A stretch of 64,000 nucleotides of DNA from Lunularia cruciata. Lineage: Eukaryota; Streptophyta; Marchantiopsida; Lunulariales; Lunulariaceae. Within the stretch, counting starts at the first letter, position 1; each line of letters opens with the position of its first letter. Positions 11,455-22,285 of this stretch are shown here, piece by piece. The translations under genes were made by a program, and so were the position numbers. The DNA is taken from contig OX419756.1 in the NCBI GenBank assembly GCA_948567375.1, forward strand, positions 6,825,001-6,889,000, read 5' to 3'. The notes under the pieces were generated by a model. That model worked only from the letters and a program-made list of their open reading frames with translations. It had not been told where the DNA came from and did not search any database.

Positions 11455-14400
11455 CTACCTTCTATGGTACATCTTTAACTTATCATGGTTAATCCTATCA
11501 AAGTGTCTTCCTCCCAACTCCTTGAGATCATAAGTGTAATTTCCCCACACCTTCTCTACTATGAAAGGTCCAAAGTACTTAGGCAAAAACTTCTTTTGTA
11601 CTCTCTTGAATCGAATGGAATCAAACAACATTACCCAATCACCTTCTTTGAAAGGCTCCACCTTCTTCTTGCCTTGCCTCTTGTCATAGCTCTCCTTTTG
11701 TTTCCTTTGGGCTTGCTCCACTCGAACCATAGCAACTGCTCTTGCCTCTTCCAACTCCATGAGTTGATCCTTCCTTGACTTCTCTGCATCACTTCCTTGT
11801 GCTTTCTTCAATCTCCTATGAATGCTTTGGAAGGTAGGAAGATCAAAGTGAATAGGTAAGGTAGACTCAATACCATACACCAATTGGAATGGAGAATATC
11901 CAGTGGAAGTCTTCATGGTTGTCCTATACTCCCACAAAACTGCATGAATCCTCTTGTCCCAATGATGTTTAGCCCCCTCCATTTCTGCATCTTTGGCCAA
12001 CATCATGCACAAGGTCTGATTGGTTCTCTCTGCCAAGCCATTGGAATTTGGCTTATAGGATGTAGTTACTCTATGTGTGATAGAGAAATGTCGTAGCATG
12101 GCTGTAGTAATGCTTCCTGTAAACTCTCCTCCTCTATCAGAAACCAACTCCAAAGGGCATCCAAACCTAGTGATAATGCGTTCATAAAGAAATCTACCCA
12201 CTTCATCTTCATTCTTGTCCCTCAATGGTCTAGCCTCAACCCACTTGGTAAGGTAATCAGTAACTACCACAATGTACCGATTGTTCCTTGGGGTTCTATT
12301 GAGAGGTCCTACAAAATCAATTCCCCACTTCTCAAAGGGTCCTAGCAATGGAATTGATCTAAGTGGTGGAGTGGATGTAGACTTTCTAGCAAAAGCTTGA
12401 CAAACATGACAAGTTTTGCAATAATCAAGACAATCCTTGAAAATCCCTCTCCAATGGTAACCTGCATCTAGAATCTTGAAAGCAGTCACCTTTCCTGCAA
12501 AGTGTCCTCCACATACTAAACCTTCATGAAACTCCTTTATGAGTAGGATAGACTCTTCCTTACCCACTGCTCTTCGAAGTAGACCATCTGCTCCTTGGTG
12601 AAAAAGAATATCATCCACCATTGTGTAAGGTCTAGATCTTGCTGCAAGGGCCTTCCTCTCCCTAGCATGCATCCCTTCTGGATAGTTACCTCTTGTCACA
12701 AAATCCACAATCTCCTTGTACTCCATTGGAACCTCTTGAGTGACTGAGATTGTCATGAGCTCCTCATCCGGGAAGGAATCATCTACTGGCTCATCTCCAT
12801 CATGATCATAGGCTCTAGATAACAAATCAGCATTTGCATGTTTCTTTCCTGGCCTATCCTCAATTGTGTAGTCATACTCAGACAAGAGAATCATCCACCT
12901 TGCTAGTCTCCCTTCAACATTAGGCTTGTTGAAGATGTACTTCAAAGCCTTGTGATCCGTGACAATTGTGGCCTTCCCTCCAATCAAGTAGTGTCTAAAC
13001 TTCTTGAGACCAAAGATCACTGCCAACCCTTCTCTCTCTGTGACAGAGTAGTTCTTCTCTGCTGAAACCATCTGCCTACTAGCATAAGCTATTGGATGAT
13101 CATGCCCATCTTGGTCTAATTGACTAAGAGTGCATCCTATAGCTACATTAGAAGCATCAGTGTAGAGGATGAAAGGCTTACTCCAATCAGGTTTAGCAAG
13201 AATTGGAGCTACAACAAGGGATTGCTTGAGCTCCTCAAAAGCTTTGAGAGCCTCCTTGTCTTCCAAAATCACCATGTAATCTACACCCTTCTTCATGTAG
13301 ATGGTCAATGCATAAGCCTTGTTGGAAAATGAGAAGATGAACCTCCTATAGTACCCAACCATTCCCAAGAATTGGCGTAACTTTGTCAAGCTTGAAGGGA
13401 ATGGAAGGTCTGAGATTTTCCTCACCTTCTCAGGATCAACTGCTATTCCATCCTTGGAGATGATGTGCCCCAAAAGTAGACCTTCTTCACATCCAAAAAT
13501 GCACTTCTCTGGGTTGAGTGATGCATTTGCCTCATCCAAGCGTTGCAAGACTTTGATTAGGTGCTCAAAGTGCTCCTCCTTGCTCCCATAGACACAAAAG
13601 TCATCAATGAAATCTCTCACAAATTTCCCAATGAAAGGTTCAAATACCTTGTTCATGAACCGTTGGAATGTGGCTGGAGCATTGCAAAGCCCAAAAGGCA
13701 TGACCTTGAAAGCGTAAGTTCCCCAAGGTGTGGTGAATGTGGTGAGTTGTTGATGCTCTGGTGCAATCTTGATTTGGTTATATCCACTATAACCATCTCC
13801 AAAACTGTACCTCTCATGACCTGCAACCTCCTCCAAGATCTCATCAATGAATGGCAATGGGTAGTAGTCCTTCTTGGTAACAGCATTGAGCTTCTTGTAA
13901 TCCACACATACCCGAAGCTTGCCATTCTTTTTCTTCACAATGACAATTGGAGACACCCATTCTGAATTCTCCACCTCAAAGATAAATCCAGCCTCCTTGA
14001 GCTTATCAATCTCCTCCTTCAGAACCAAAGATATTGGTGGGCTAATGCGACGTTGCTTTTGGCGGATTGGTCTTGCATGTGACTCCACCTCTATCTTGTG
14101 CTCCTCCAAGGTGACTTCCTTCAAATCCTTGTAACTAAAAGCAAACACATGGATGAACTTGCGGAAAATCTCCTCAAATCTCACCTTCTCCTCCTTGGTA
14201 ACATTTGGGCCATACTTGAGGGTAGATAACCTTCTCTCTACCTCCTCAAGTGTCAATGGTGATTTATCTGGGTCCTTCAAAACCTCTGGCTTAGGTGCAA
14301 AATCCATAGCACACAAGGGATACACATCTGAATCAGATTCAGATTCCTCCGTGGAAGTCTCCTCTTCCATGCTTGTGTCCACACCTGAAGCTCCTTCTTC

Positions 14401-16275
14401 AGAATCTGATTCCCAATAATCAGAAGATGGGGTATCTGAATGTGAAGTGTTGGTGGTGTTAGTCACAGGAACAGTGACTCTATGGTTTGATGGCCCAATC
14501 CTTAAGTACCCTTTGTGCCATCGATCAGTTGTGCGTGCTGCTCTCAACCATGGCCTCCCAAGAAGTAAGTCATAGCTTGAATCCTTCAAGACTTGGAAAG
14601 TCATGAGATTTTGAACTCCCATAACTGAAACTACCACCTTATCCATCACTCCTACTGGTCGAACTTGTTGCTTGTTTGCCATGCTCACCACAAATGTTGA
14701 AGCTCTTGAGGGTATCATACCCAACTTCTTCATCAACCTTTCTGACATGGCATTCACTGCTGATCCTCCATCAACCAATGCATCCTTGATGTTGTGACCA
14801 TTCACTCTCACATCAATCTTGGAGGCATATTCACAAGCTTCCCATGGTGCTGGCTTGGCATCCACCACCCCCATTGATATTGGAACTTTTGCCTTCTTCT
14901 TCTTCTTGCTCCTTGTAGAACTCAAACCACCTCTAAGCTCCTTTCTCAAGGTAGGGTTCAAAGCAATTAATTGGCACACTGTGATGTTAGCCTTGTGACT
15001 ACCAACATCCTCCAACACATTGTAGTTCCATTGTTGCTTGGAGATCAAGAAGTCCTCCATCCCCAACTTCTTCCTTGGAGTCTTTGTTGTTGATGGTGTT
15101 GAGGTGCGAGTGCTCCTAGTAGACATAGGAGTATCCTTGCTTGAAGTAAATCCTTGAGAAGAGTGAACATCCTCTGCAAAACGAGCTCTCTTCGTCTCTT
15201 GTGCCAAAAGCTCCAAATTAGGACCCTTGGAGTTTGAGCACTCTCCCTTCTCATACTTGCTCTCAACCACATCTATGGATGCTATCCCCTTACCTTTGTT
15301 GGGATTAGGAGCCACTTGGGTTTCACTACCTCCCTCTTTCCCTCTATTGGCTCCCTCATAACCCCTTCCTCCATGGTAAGTGGAATTTGGGCAATTCCTT
15401 TGGATATGGCCTCTTCCCCCACAACCAAAACAATTTCTATCATTGAAATTGTTGGCTGGTTGGCCTCCTCTATATGGATGGTTTCCATAACTCCTAGGCC
15501 CTCTCCCTACATTCTGATCCACCTCTCTCTTCTCCCATAATTGCACCACATTGATCTTGAGATCCGCAAGTTGTTCTGTGATGGTTTGGAGTGGATCTTT
15601 TGGTGGAGGTGCAAGAACTGGAGCAACTACTACTTGTGGTGCAACCCTTGTCACCAAAGTATCAGAAGTTCCACCATACTTGTAGCCTTGAGGAGGATGC
15701 ACAACCTCCTTCACCACCAAATCACTCTCATCCCCTTCCAAACTCTCCTCCATACGAATTGCGATCTTGATAGCTTCAACCTTGGAAGAAGGTTTCTCAT
15801 ATCTCACCTTGCTTCTAATTTGTGGTCTCAATCCTCCCACAAAATTCTTGGTGAGCATGGCCCCTATGCCAATCATTGTAGTCTCCACATCATCCCCACC
15901 CTTCCTCAACACTATGCGAAATTTGGACTCCAATTTTTCCACTCTTTCCACATAGACTCTCACTTTCTCTCCATCTCCTTGCTTGAGAAATGTAACCTCA
16001 CTCATCAATCTCTCATAACTCTCATCAGGAAGAAAGTTCTCAATGAGTGCTGAAGTCAAAGTCTCCCAAGACTCCTCTTCCCCCTCTCTCCTCTCTCTCT
16101 TTTGGTATTCTGACTCATACCATGTAAGTGCTGCATCCTCAAAGAAATCTGGTAATAATGAGGCCCACTCATTCTTCCTCCTCTCATTGTTTCCTATGCA
16201 AGCTCTCTTGAAGTCTCTCACAAAGGCCTCCACATCTTCTCCATCCTTGCCAAAGAAAACCGGAAGTTTCCCCAT
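11455..16275 (-). CDS. Family I Gag-Pol polyprotein, copy A (intact)
   Basis: One uninterrupted frame of 1606 aa. Order: Gag (residues 1-250, with a retrotransposon-gag block around 60-150), CCHC zinc knuckle (C282, C285, H290, C295), protease with D502-G-G-S active site and LLGRPWL near 571, reverse transcriptase about 720-960 with PFGLCNAPATFQRFM and catalytic F889-I-D-D, RNase H (D1040, E1080, D1107, D1150), integrase zinc finger (H1250, H1258, C1289, C1292) and core D1320, D1380, E1416 (exact D-35-E spacing). The C-terminus ends YDLKELGGRHFDRINHDKLK with no chromodomain. The start MGKLPVFF is the first Met and is conserved in copy B. Gag, PR, RT, RH and IN are all in a single frame with no frameshift. 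Every catalytic residue is present, so the copy may be active. Confidence 0.95.
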   Translation of the reverse strand: MGKLPVFFGKDGEDVEAFVRDFKRACIGNNERRKNEWASLLPDFFEDAALTWYESEYQKRERREGEEESWETLTSALIENFLPDESYERLMSEVTFLKQGDGEKVRVYVERVEKLESKFRIVLRKGGDDVETTMIGIGAMLTKNFVGGLRPQIRSKVRYEKPSSKVEAIKIAIRMEESLEGDESDLVVKEVVHPPQGYKYGGTSDTLVTRVAPQVVVAPVLAPPPKDPLQTITEQLADLKINVVQLWEKREVDQNVGRGPRSYGNHPYRGGQPANNFNDRNCFGCGGRGHIQRNCPNSTYHGGRGYEGANRGKEGGSETQVAPNPNKGKGIASIDVVESKYEKGECSNSKGPNLELLAQETKRARFAEDVHSSQGFTSSKDTPMSTRSTRTSTPSTTKTPRKKLGMEDFLISKQQWNYNVLEDVGSHKANITVCQLIALNPTLRKELRGGLSSTRSKKKKKAKVPISMGVVDAKPAPWEACEYASKIDVRVNGHNIKDALVDGGSAVNAMSERLMKKLGMIPSRASTFVVSMANKQQVRPVGVMDKVVVSVMGVQNLMTFQVLKDSSYDLLLGRPWLRAARTTDRWHKGYLRIGPSNHRVTVPVTNTTNTSHSDTPSSDYWESDSEEGASGVDTSMEEETSTEESESDSDVYPLCAMDFAPKPEVLKDPDKSPLTLEEVERRLSTLKYGPNVTKEEKVRFEEIFRKFIHVFAFSYKDLKEVTLEEHKIEVESHARPIRQKQRRISPPISLVLKEEIDKLKEAGFIFEVENSEWVSPIVIVKKKNGKLRVCVDYKKLNAVTKKDYYPLPFIDEILEEVAGHERYSFGDGYSGYNQIKIAPEHQQLTTFTTPWGTYAFKVMPFGLCNAPATFQRFMNKVFEPFIGKFVRDFIDDFCVYGSKEEHFEHLIKVLQRLDEANASLNPEKCIFGCEEGLLLGHIISKDGIAVDPEKVRKISDLPFPSSLTKLRQFLGMVGYYRRFIFSFSNKAYALTIYMKKGVDYMVILEDKEALKAFEELKQSLVVAPILAKPDWSKPFILYTDASNVAIGCTLSQLDQDGHDHPIAYASRQMVSAEKNYSVTEREGLAVIFGLKKFRHYLIGGKATIVTDHKALKYIFNKPNVEGRLARWMILLSEYDYTIEDRPGKKHANADLLSRAYDHDGDEPVDDSFPDEELMTISVTQEVPMEYKEIVDFVTRGNYPEGMHARERKALAARSRPYTMVDDILFHQGADGLLRRAVGKEESILLIKEFHEGLVCGGHFAGKVTAFKILDAGYHWRGIFKDCLDYCKTCHVCQAFARKSTSTPPLRSIPLLGPFEKWGIDFVGPLNRTPRNNRYIVVVTDYLTKWVEARPLRDKNEDEVGRFLYERIITRFGCPLELVSDRGGEFTGSITTAMLRHFSITHRVTTSYKPNSNGLAERTNQTLCMMLAKDAEMEGAKHHWDKRIHAVLWEYRTTMKTSTGYSPFQLVYGIESTLPIHFDLPTFQSIHRRLKKAQGSDAEKSRKDQLMELEEARAVAMVRVEQAQRKQKESYDKRQGKKKVEPFKEGDWVMLFDSIRFKRVQKKFLPKYFGPFIVEKVWGNYTYDLKELGGRHFDRINHDKLKMYHRR

Positions 16276-16510
16276 CTTAACCCCTCACTATCTTTCTTTT
16301 CTCTTAATTTTTTTTTTCTCTTTTCTTTTCTCTCACTCTATTACTAATATAGTATATACATGACTAACACCATCTGAGAATAATCCACTCTAGGGAACAC
16401 AAAAGGTTCAGGTTGCTCCAAGATTTCTATAGCAACATCAAATCCTAGAGTGCATATTAATCTAACTCTCATGGATAGTTTATCCATAAGTTGAAAGATT
16501 ATCTCCATCA

Positions 16511-17008
16511 CTAATCTTGAGAACTAGCTGATGAAGGTGGTAGTATTTCTGTAGCTGTACTAAGACTCTCTCCAAGATCCTTCACCAAAGTTTCCAAAAG
16601 TGCTTTTACTCCACTACACTCATGTCCTTTTGGAAGTCCTTCAACTCCACAAACCTCACACAACTCTTTGGTCTTAGATCTTCTCCCTCCCAATCTTGGT
16701 GAAGAAGGTCCAACATGCAAACCCAAGTCAAGTAAGCCTCTCCTTTCCCTCAATCTCTTGCTCTCAAAGGTCAATGGACATGAACTTGCCTTATGTCCCT
16801 TCTCTCCACATAGAAAGCACTTAGACTCACTCTTTCCTCCAAGTGGTGTAGGTTTTTGGATCCTCTCAACACTCTCTTCAAATTCTATTGTAAACTCTCT
16901 TTTCCTCAAATCCACCCCTACAATCACCTCAAACCCTTGGGGAACCTTGCATAATCTCAATTTCCACTCTTGATGACTCTCCATGTTCCCCAAGATGAAT
17001 CTAAACAC
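16511..17008 (-). CDS. Family I upstream zinc-knuckle ORF, copy A
   Basis: 165 aa, separate from and upstream of Gag-Pol (235 bp gap), same strand. It has a canonical CCHC knuckle (C64-x2-C67-x4-H72-x4-C77) and a second cysteine pair, C117-x2-C120-x8-H129-x-C131, with basic stretches (RLRERR, LGGRR) between. The Gag-Pol has its own knuckle, so this is an additional nucleic-acid-binding candidate. The same ORF is open in copies B (26783-27280) and C (34749-35222). Extra ORFs upstream of gag are known in some large plant gypsy lineages (Ogre-type); I do not recognise this protein. Function unknown. Confidence 0.75.
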   Translation of the reverse strand: MFRFILGNMESHQEWKLRLCKVPQGFEVIVGVDLRKREFTIEFEESVERIQKPTPLGGKSESKCFLCGEKGHKASSCPLTFESKRLRERRGLLDLGLHVGPSSPRLGGRRSKTKELCEVCGVEGLPKGHECSGVKALLETLVKDLGESLSTATEILPPSSASSQD

Positions 17009-17844
17009 TCAAACATGCTTTTTGTTGATCTCAAGCTTCTCATGCATGAGATCTCCACTCTGCAGAATTGACCCTTCCTCACAATGTCATTCAAATCTCC
17101 CAACCAATACGTCACAGTCCTCTGAAATTTTGCACACTTGATCACAACTCCAGGGCGTCCCTCCCTGCAAAATTTCAGATCTTTTCATTGAGCCATTTGG
17201 CCTAGACACCTTTCTATTCAGCACCCATATTTCAGATTTGGTCTGAAAACCACCCCCCTCACTTCAAAAACTCATCACGCCCTGCGCAAAAACGATCTCT
17301 CTCTAATTTTTGTGGCAGCAGGTAGGATACAATGCACTGAATTTTCTTGGAAATTTTCAGGACAATTCACTAAAAAAAGAAGAAATGGCAGACTCTGTAC
17401 AATTTTCCAGAGAGCATGCAGTTGCGGGAGCACTTTACCCTATCAACTTTCAAAAATTCTAGCCCAGTGCGCATAGAAGCTCTCTCAATAATTTCAAGTG
17501 TGCTAACTGAAAGATAACCCAAGCTATCATGTGTAGAAATCTCAAGTCCAGATCTCAAACTTGAGATTTTGCCCAAAATCACCTTAATCCCCAAAATCTG
17601 CAATCCACCTCACACAATCTCTCCAATTCCTCTCATGTGTACAAGATGTACAAAATCACCTCAAAGACATCATAATGAACTACAGGGTATACAAATGGAT
17701 CTTGGTTCTCTAACATAAGTTCAGCCCTCTCCTCTCCTAATGTTCTCTCCAAGTGAGCTCTCATAGCCTCCTTCTGCCTAATGTAGAATTGGACGCGGAA
17801 CATTATCTTGCCTTCTAGAGAGGTCCCGGCAACGGAACCAAAAA

Positions 17845-18524
17845 TGTGAGCCGGCCTGTCTCTCACTCAGGATGAACCTCTGATGGCTATTATGGTAGCG
17901 CACCATGGACTAAGAAGGCAAGGAACCCCAACTCCATCATACTCCTCCAAGGCTAACACTCCAAGACTCAAGACATTGCTCACTAGAGAACTCAATGAAA
18001 GAGAGATAGTTGCAAATGAAAGGATGATGAGTACCTCCTCACTCCTTGTTTATATACTTGTGAAATAGTTACGTACCAAAGTTACTAATTACCGTAGTAA
18101 CTCAAGTTACTAGACTAAAAGTCAAGTAAAGTCAAAAAAGTAGAAAGGAATATCCATTCACATGGGCATATTCCCCTTATCTTGACCCAACCACTAAAGC
18201 AAGGATTCCTTCACATGGGCTATCCTTGGACTAAAGAAGAATCCAAAACAAAAAGGCTTGCGGGCCCAAGAGTTCTCAACTCTTTCCCCAAAGCCAAACA
18301 CCTAGGAATAATACCAAGTCAACACACTAAAATCCAAAATAGTGGTGCTCATCTTTTCTACTTCCTCTAAAGTAAGGTCCCATCTATCTTAGCTATGACT
18401 AACTTTAGCTAACCATGACTAATATAGAACCATCCTTTATCTCTATATAAATAATATCTCTTAAGTACTTGTAATACCAAGCTAAATATCACAATACCAC
18501 ACACATGCACAAATGGGTGTTACA
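17845..18524 (-). repeat. 5' LTR of family I copy A
   Basis: 680 bp. It differs from the partner LTR by one extra A in a run and two substitutions. The promoter layout is as described at 25681-25742. Confidence 0.95.
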
Positions 18525-18528
18525 GTTC

Positions 18529-19078
18529 GTGCCTTCAATCCTCGCACAAATCAATCCAAAACTTCACCTTCTTGGATATCTAGAATTCACATGATGATGT
18601 TCTGAAATTGTGTGATGTAGCTTCTCACTGAGCCAATCTGCCTCAACTCCGCCAATTTATCTCATGCGGCTCGGGTGGCATTTATAGTCTGAAATCAACC
18701 AAGTATTGCGTCCTTGAATTCTGCCCATGTCAAAATTGGTGTAACAACTTGTAGTTCAGCTCTTTCTACTCAAAATCACCACCAAAGTTTTGCCATGCCA
18801 TCCAATTGGCTAGAAGCCAAGAGAATTTGTTTCCGCTCATCTTGAAGATTGGTGGCTTCAAAGTAATGTTCGCAGTCAAACACAAAATTCTCCACTGTGC
18901 CTGGAAGATTCTTGCCTTCAAACACCTTGGGTTTTGGAAATTGAATGCGGTCTTCTCCATCTCGAACTGGCGCTCTGTCTATCTGTTCTCGTTGTTGCTG
19001 GTCTCGTTCATCCAACAATCGAGTAAGATGCTCGATTTGTTGTTGCATTGCAAGGATAACATCCGGTATTGCGGCCAT
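18529..19078 (-). pseudogene. Copy a: N-terminal gag, interrupted by family I copy A
   Basis: The start MAAIPDVILAMQQQIEHLTRLL is a predicted coiled N-terminus followed by FEGKNLPGTVENFVFDCEHYFEA, a typical chromovirus gag block. An open frame of 100 codons ends at a stop (18776). The sequence is collinear with copy b gag (24166-25005). The 3' part lies at 10352-10727 beyond the nested element. Confidence 0.85.
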
Positions 19079-19349
19079 TGCTACTACCCTAATCCACTAC
19101 CCTCAATTTATCTAGTTGATTAACACATATATACAACACGTCCACTATTCTCCATAAGTTACAACTAGAAGTTTCAAGGGTTCCTCTGACACGGTGATCA
19201 TATGTAGAAAATCTTGCCCAAAGCATGAGGTGATGAATTGTGTGAAACAATGCTTTGGTAATATTTGGACATGAAAGTCCCAATGGTTTGGCGGAAGTGG
19301 ATTTGGTGGTCCATAAATTCTATCCATCCCACTCCTGCTCTGATACCAA

Positions 19350-19745
19350 TGTAAAATACAAAAACCGAGGAGAGAAATAGGAGAATGGAAACTCACATTG
19401 GGACATTTGAATGAGGGAAAACTCTGAATGCCTAGCATGAGCTTTGGCCTTGGTATTTATAGGTAGCATACAAGCCCCTTGAAGCTTCTCAAGAAGCTTC
19501 CTTGGAGTGCAAGCCAAGTTAACTAGGAAGCTTCTCAAGAAGCTTCCTTCTAGAAGCCACCTACTTGGCATGCAAGCTAAACTAGTTAGAAGCTTCTAGA
19601 AGCTACCTGCTTAGGGCACAAGTTAACTAGTTGGGAAGCTTCCCAAGAAGCTTGTTAGATGTTTCTAGAATATTCTAGGCTATTTTGTCTTATTATCTAC
19701 TTCATAAGCCCGACTAACTTCATCGCTAAACTCCATATTGTTACA
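19350..19745 (-). repeat. 5' LTR of family II copy a
   Basis: 396 bp; a deletion shortens one GAAGCTTC block relative to the 423-bp form. The tctag duplication follows at 19746-19750. The primer site is the complement of 19337-19348. Confidence 0.92.
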
Positions 19746-19757
19746 TCTAGGTTGTCC

Positions 19758-20057
19758 TATAACACCCATTTGTGCATGTGTGTGGTATTGCAATATTTAG
19801 CTTGGTATTATAAGTACTTAAGAGATATTATTTATATAGAGATAAAGAATGGTTCTATATTAGTCATGGTTTGCTAAAGTTAGTCATAGCTAAGATAGAG
19901 GGGACCTTACTTTAGAGGAAGAAGAAAAGATGAGCACCACTATTTTGGATTTTAGTGTGTTGACTTAGTATCATTCCTAGGTGTTTGGCTTTGAGGAAAG
20001 AGTTGAGAACTCTTGGGCCTGCAAACCTTTTTGTTTTGGATTCTTCTTTAGTCCAAG
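19758..20057 (+). repeat. 5' LTR of family I copy C, outer part
   Basis: The first 300 bp of a family I LTR, ending exactly at the ccaag duplication (20053-20057) of family II copy b. The remainder is at 33511-33901. Confidence 0.92.
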
Positions 20058-20480
20058 TGTAAAAGACCGAAACCGAGGAGATAAATAGGAGAATGGAAAC
20101 TCACATTGGGACACTTGAATGAGGGAAAACTCCTAATGCCTAGCATGAGCTTTGGCCTTGGTATTTATAGGTAGCATACAAGACCTTTGAAGCTTCTCAA
20201 GAAGCTTCCTTGAGCCGCTTTCTTGGAGTGCAAGCCAAGTTAACTAGGAAGCTTCTCAAGAAGCTTCCTTCTAGAAGCCGCCTACTTGGCGTGCAAGCTA
20301 AGCTAGTTAGAAGCTTCTAGAAGCTTCCTTCTAGAAGCTACCTGCTTAGGGCGCAAGTTAACTAGTTGGGAAGCTTCCTAAGAAGCTTCTTAGATGCTTC
20401 TAGAATATTCTAGGCTATTTTGGCTTATTCTCTACTTCGTAAGCCCGACTAACTTCGTCACTAAACTCCATATTGTTACA
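20058..20480 (-). repeat. 3' LTR of family II copy b
   Basis: 423 bp, the reference form for the family: TGTAAAAGACC...ATTGTTACA on plus. The C-rich bases at 20481-20495 are the complement of the polypurine tract. Confidence 0.94.
20162..20410 (-). promoter_or_regulatory. LTR promoter: heat-shock-element array upstream of a TATA box
   Basis: On the minus strand a TATAAATA box (complement of 20162-20169) is preceded by GAAnnTTC modules at 20189-20196, 20201-20208, 20248-20255, 20260-20267, 20269-20276, 20310-20327, 20329-20336, 20370-20377, 20382-20389 and 20398-20410. The block 20310-20327 is four perfect alternating GAA/TTC pentamers; 20398-20410 is a perfect TTCnnGAAnnTTC. This spacing is the heat-shock-factor binding pattern known from heat-induced plant LTRs such as ONSEN. 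The same array is present in the other family II LTRs. Heat induction is inferred, not shown. Confidence 0.75.
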
Positions 20481-22280
20481 TATTCCCCCGCCGCTAGTTG
20501 GTGACGTCCTCGTCGCTAGTGAAGCTTCAAATTCCTTGATGGCCATCTGTGCATTCTGGAGGTGAGAAAGAGGTTCCCATGTGGCATCATGAAGGGGATA
20601 CCCTTTCCAAAGGACCTTGTACTCCGTGTGTTGGTGACGGCCTCGTTGAATATGGCGACGTGCAAGGATACGATCAACTTCGTACTCCTCATGATCATTG
20701 ATAGGGATAGGAAGAGGGGGAGGTTGGACTCGAGAGGAAAAGGAAGAAGGGTTAGGAACAAAGGGTTTCAACTTGGAAACATGAAAGACAGGATGGATAC
20801 GCATGTGACAAGGTAAGGCAAGACGATAAGCAACAGGAGAGATAATGTGGGTGATATCAAAGGGTCCTATCCAATTAGGAGCAAGTTTACGAACTTGGGT
20901 ATCAAGTGGGAGAGGGAGGTTACTAGAGGATAGCATGACTTTATCACCAACTTCAAAGGTGAGATCACGACGATGATGGTCTGCATATTGTTTTTGGCGA
21001 TTTTGAGCAACAAGGAGGTGAGACTTGGCTTGTTGGAGAGAGCGAGATATAGTGGTCAAGAATGTAGAAGTATGAGGAACCTAAGAGGGAGGTGGAGCAA
21101 GAAGAGAATCTGGAACAAGCGGATCTTGGCCAAAATTGAGAAAGAAGGGAGAAAATCCGGTGCTTGCCTATTTGGAATTGTTGTAGGCAAATTCTGCAGT
21201 TGCAAGACATTCATCCCAGTTGGTATGGTGGACATTGACAAAGACCCGCAACATATCCTCCAATGTACAATTGGCGCGTTCAGTTTGTCCATCAGTTTGA
21301 GGATGATAGGCCGTGGACAAAGCAAGCTTGGTGCCGAGTATCTGAAAGAGTGCTTGCCAAAACTTCCTAGTAAAGCGAGGATCACGGTCGGAGATGAGTA
21401 CGCGTGGCATGCCATGATGCTTGAAGACATTGTCAAAGTAGATTTGTGCTAAGGTTGGAGCATCCACGGTATCACAGGTTGGTGCCAAGTGGATTTGCTT
21501 ACTAAGCTTATCCGCAAACACCACGATGGCGGTGTGTCCTTGTTTTGTCTTTGGCAAGGATGTGATGAGATCCAAGCTCACATGCTCCCAACGAGCGGAT
21601 GGAATGGCGAGTGGTTGAAGGAGTCCACTCGGCTTCTGGTTGCTGGCCTTGTTCCGTTGGCAACTCTCACATGATCGGACAAAGTCTTGAACATCTCGTG
21701 TCATGTTGGGCCACCACCATTGGCGTTGGAGGGTGCCCAAGGTCTTGTCCACTCCCATGTGACCAGCTATTGGTAAATCATGGGCTTCTTGAAGGCGCAC
21801 TAGTCGAAGATCACCTTTGGCTGGAACATAGATCTGGTCTGCATGGAATAAAAGGCCTTCCTTGAAGGAGAAGGTGTTGTACTCCTTGTCGCATGCTGTC
21901 AGACAACCGTGTACCATTTGGAAGAAGGGATCTTGTCGTAGAGCTGATTGAAACTCATTGTGGACCTTAGGGTCAATGGACACCGTTGTAATTGCCGCCG
22001 TGATAAAAGGAAGATCCTTCAAATCAGGTCGTCATGATAGAGCATCGGGAATGACATGGAACCGACCTGGTTTGTACTCAAGTTTGATGTCAAAAAATTG
22101 GAGTTGCTCTTCCCATCGATGATGCCGTCTCTTCATGTGCTCCAAGTGTAACGTCTGCAACAATGGCTTGTGATCAGTTCGCATGATCACTTGTTTTCCC
22201 AAGAGATAATGCCTCCATACCTTGGTGGCATATACCATTGCAAGTTGTTCCCGATCTCGAGCAGAGTAATTTCTTTCTGC
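20415..22280 (-). pseudogene. Copy b: RNase H end, integrase and chromodomain
   Basis: RNase H end (22032-22238: MRTDHKPLLQTL, KPGRFHVIPDALS), integrase zinc finger and core in one frame of 284 codons (21168-22022: HDLPIAGHMGVDKTL, CESCQRNK, then SLDLITSLPKTKQG, ISDRDPRF, HPQTDGQTERAN, with the catalytic D, D and E). A stop follows at 21168. Positions 20415-21059 then give the integrase C-terminus and chromodomain (YEVDRILARRHIQRG, EYKVLWKGYPLHDATWEPL); the frame ends inside the LTR. This is the best-preserved chromodomain in the window. Confidence 0.9.
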
Positions 22281-22285
22281 TGTAT

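Larger units (their letters stand above)
10728..18524 (-). mobile_element. Family I copy A, apparently intact Ty3/gypsy element
   Basis: The element is 7797 bp with LTRs 10728-11406 and 17845-18524, which differ by about two substitutions and one single-base indel, so insertion is recent. The 4-bp duplication gttc is exact (10724-10727, 18525-18528). A purine tract (complement of 11407-11417) abuts the left LTR. The primer site (complement of 17825-17840) resembles the complement of tRNA-Asp 3' end. It encodes Gag-Pol and a separate upstream ORF. It is inserted in the gag of family II copy a. Confidence 0.95.
6344..19745 (-). mobile_element. Family II copy a, chromovirus, containing family I copy A
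   Basis: LTRs are 6344-6753 and 19350-19745, both starting TGTAAAA and ending GTTACA. The 5-bp target duplication tctag is exact (6339-6343 and 19746-19750). The primer-binding site lies beside the right LTR (complement of gctctgatacca, 19337-19348), matching plant initiator tRNA-Met. The gag is interrupted by family I copy A. The pol ORFs carry several stops and frameshifts. Confidence 0.92.

Noticed and set aside
13561-13965. ORFs of 88-170 codons on the strand opposite the intact family I Gag-Pol (also in copy B)
   Set aside because: Antisense shadows of a strongly constrained ORF; no domain resemblance.
20189-20410. GAAGCTTC array as a CRISPR or satellite array
   Set aside because: The units are short, unevenly spaced, always within LTR ends, and match the heat-shock-element pattern better.
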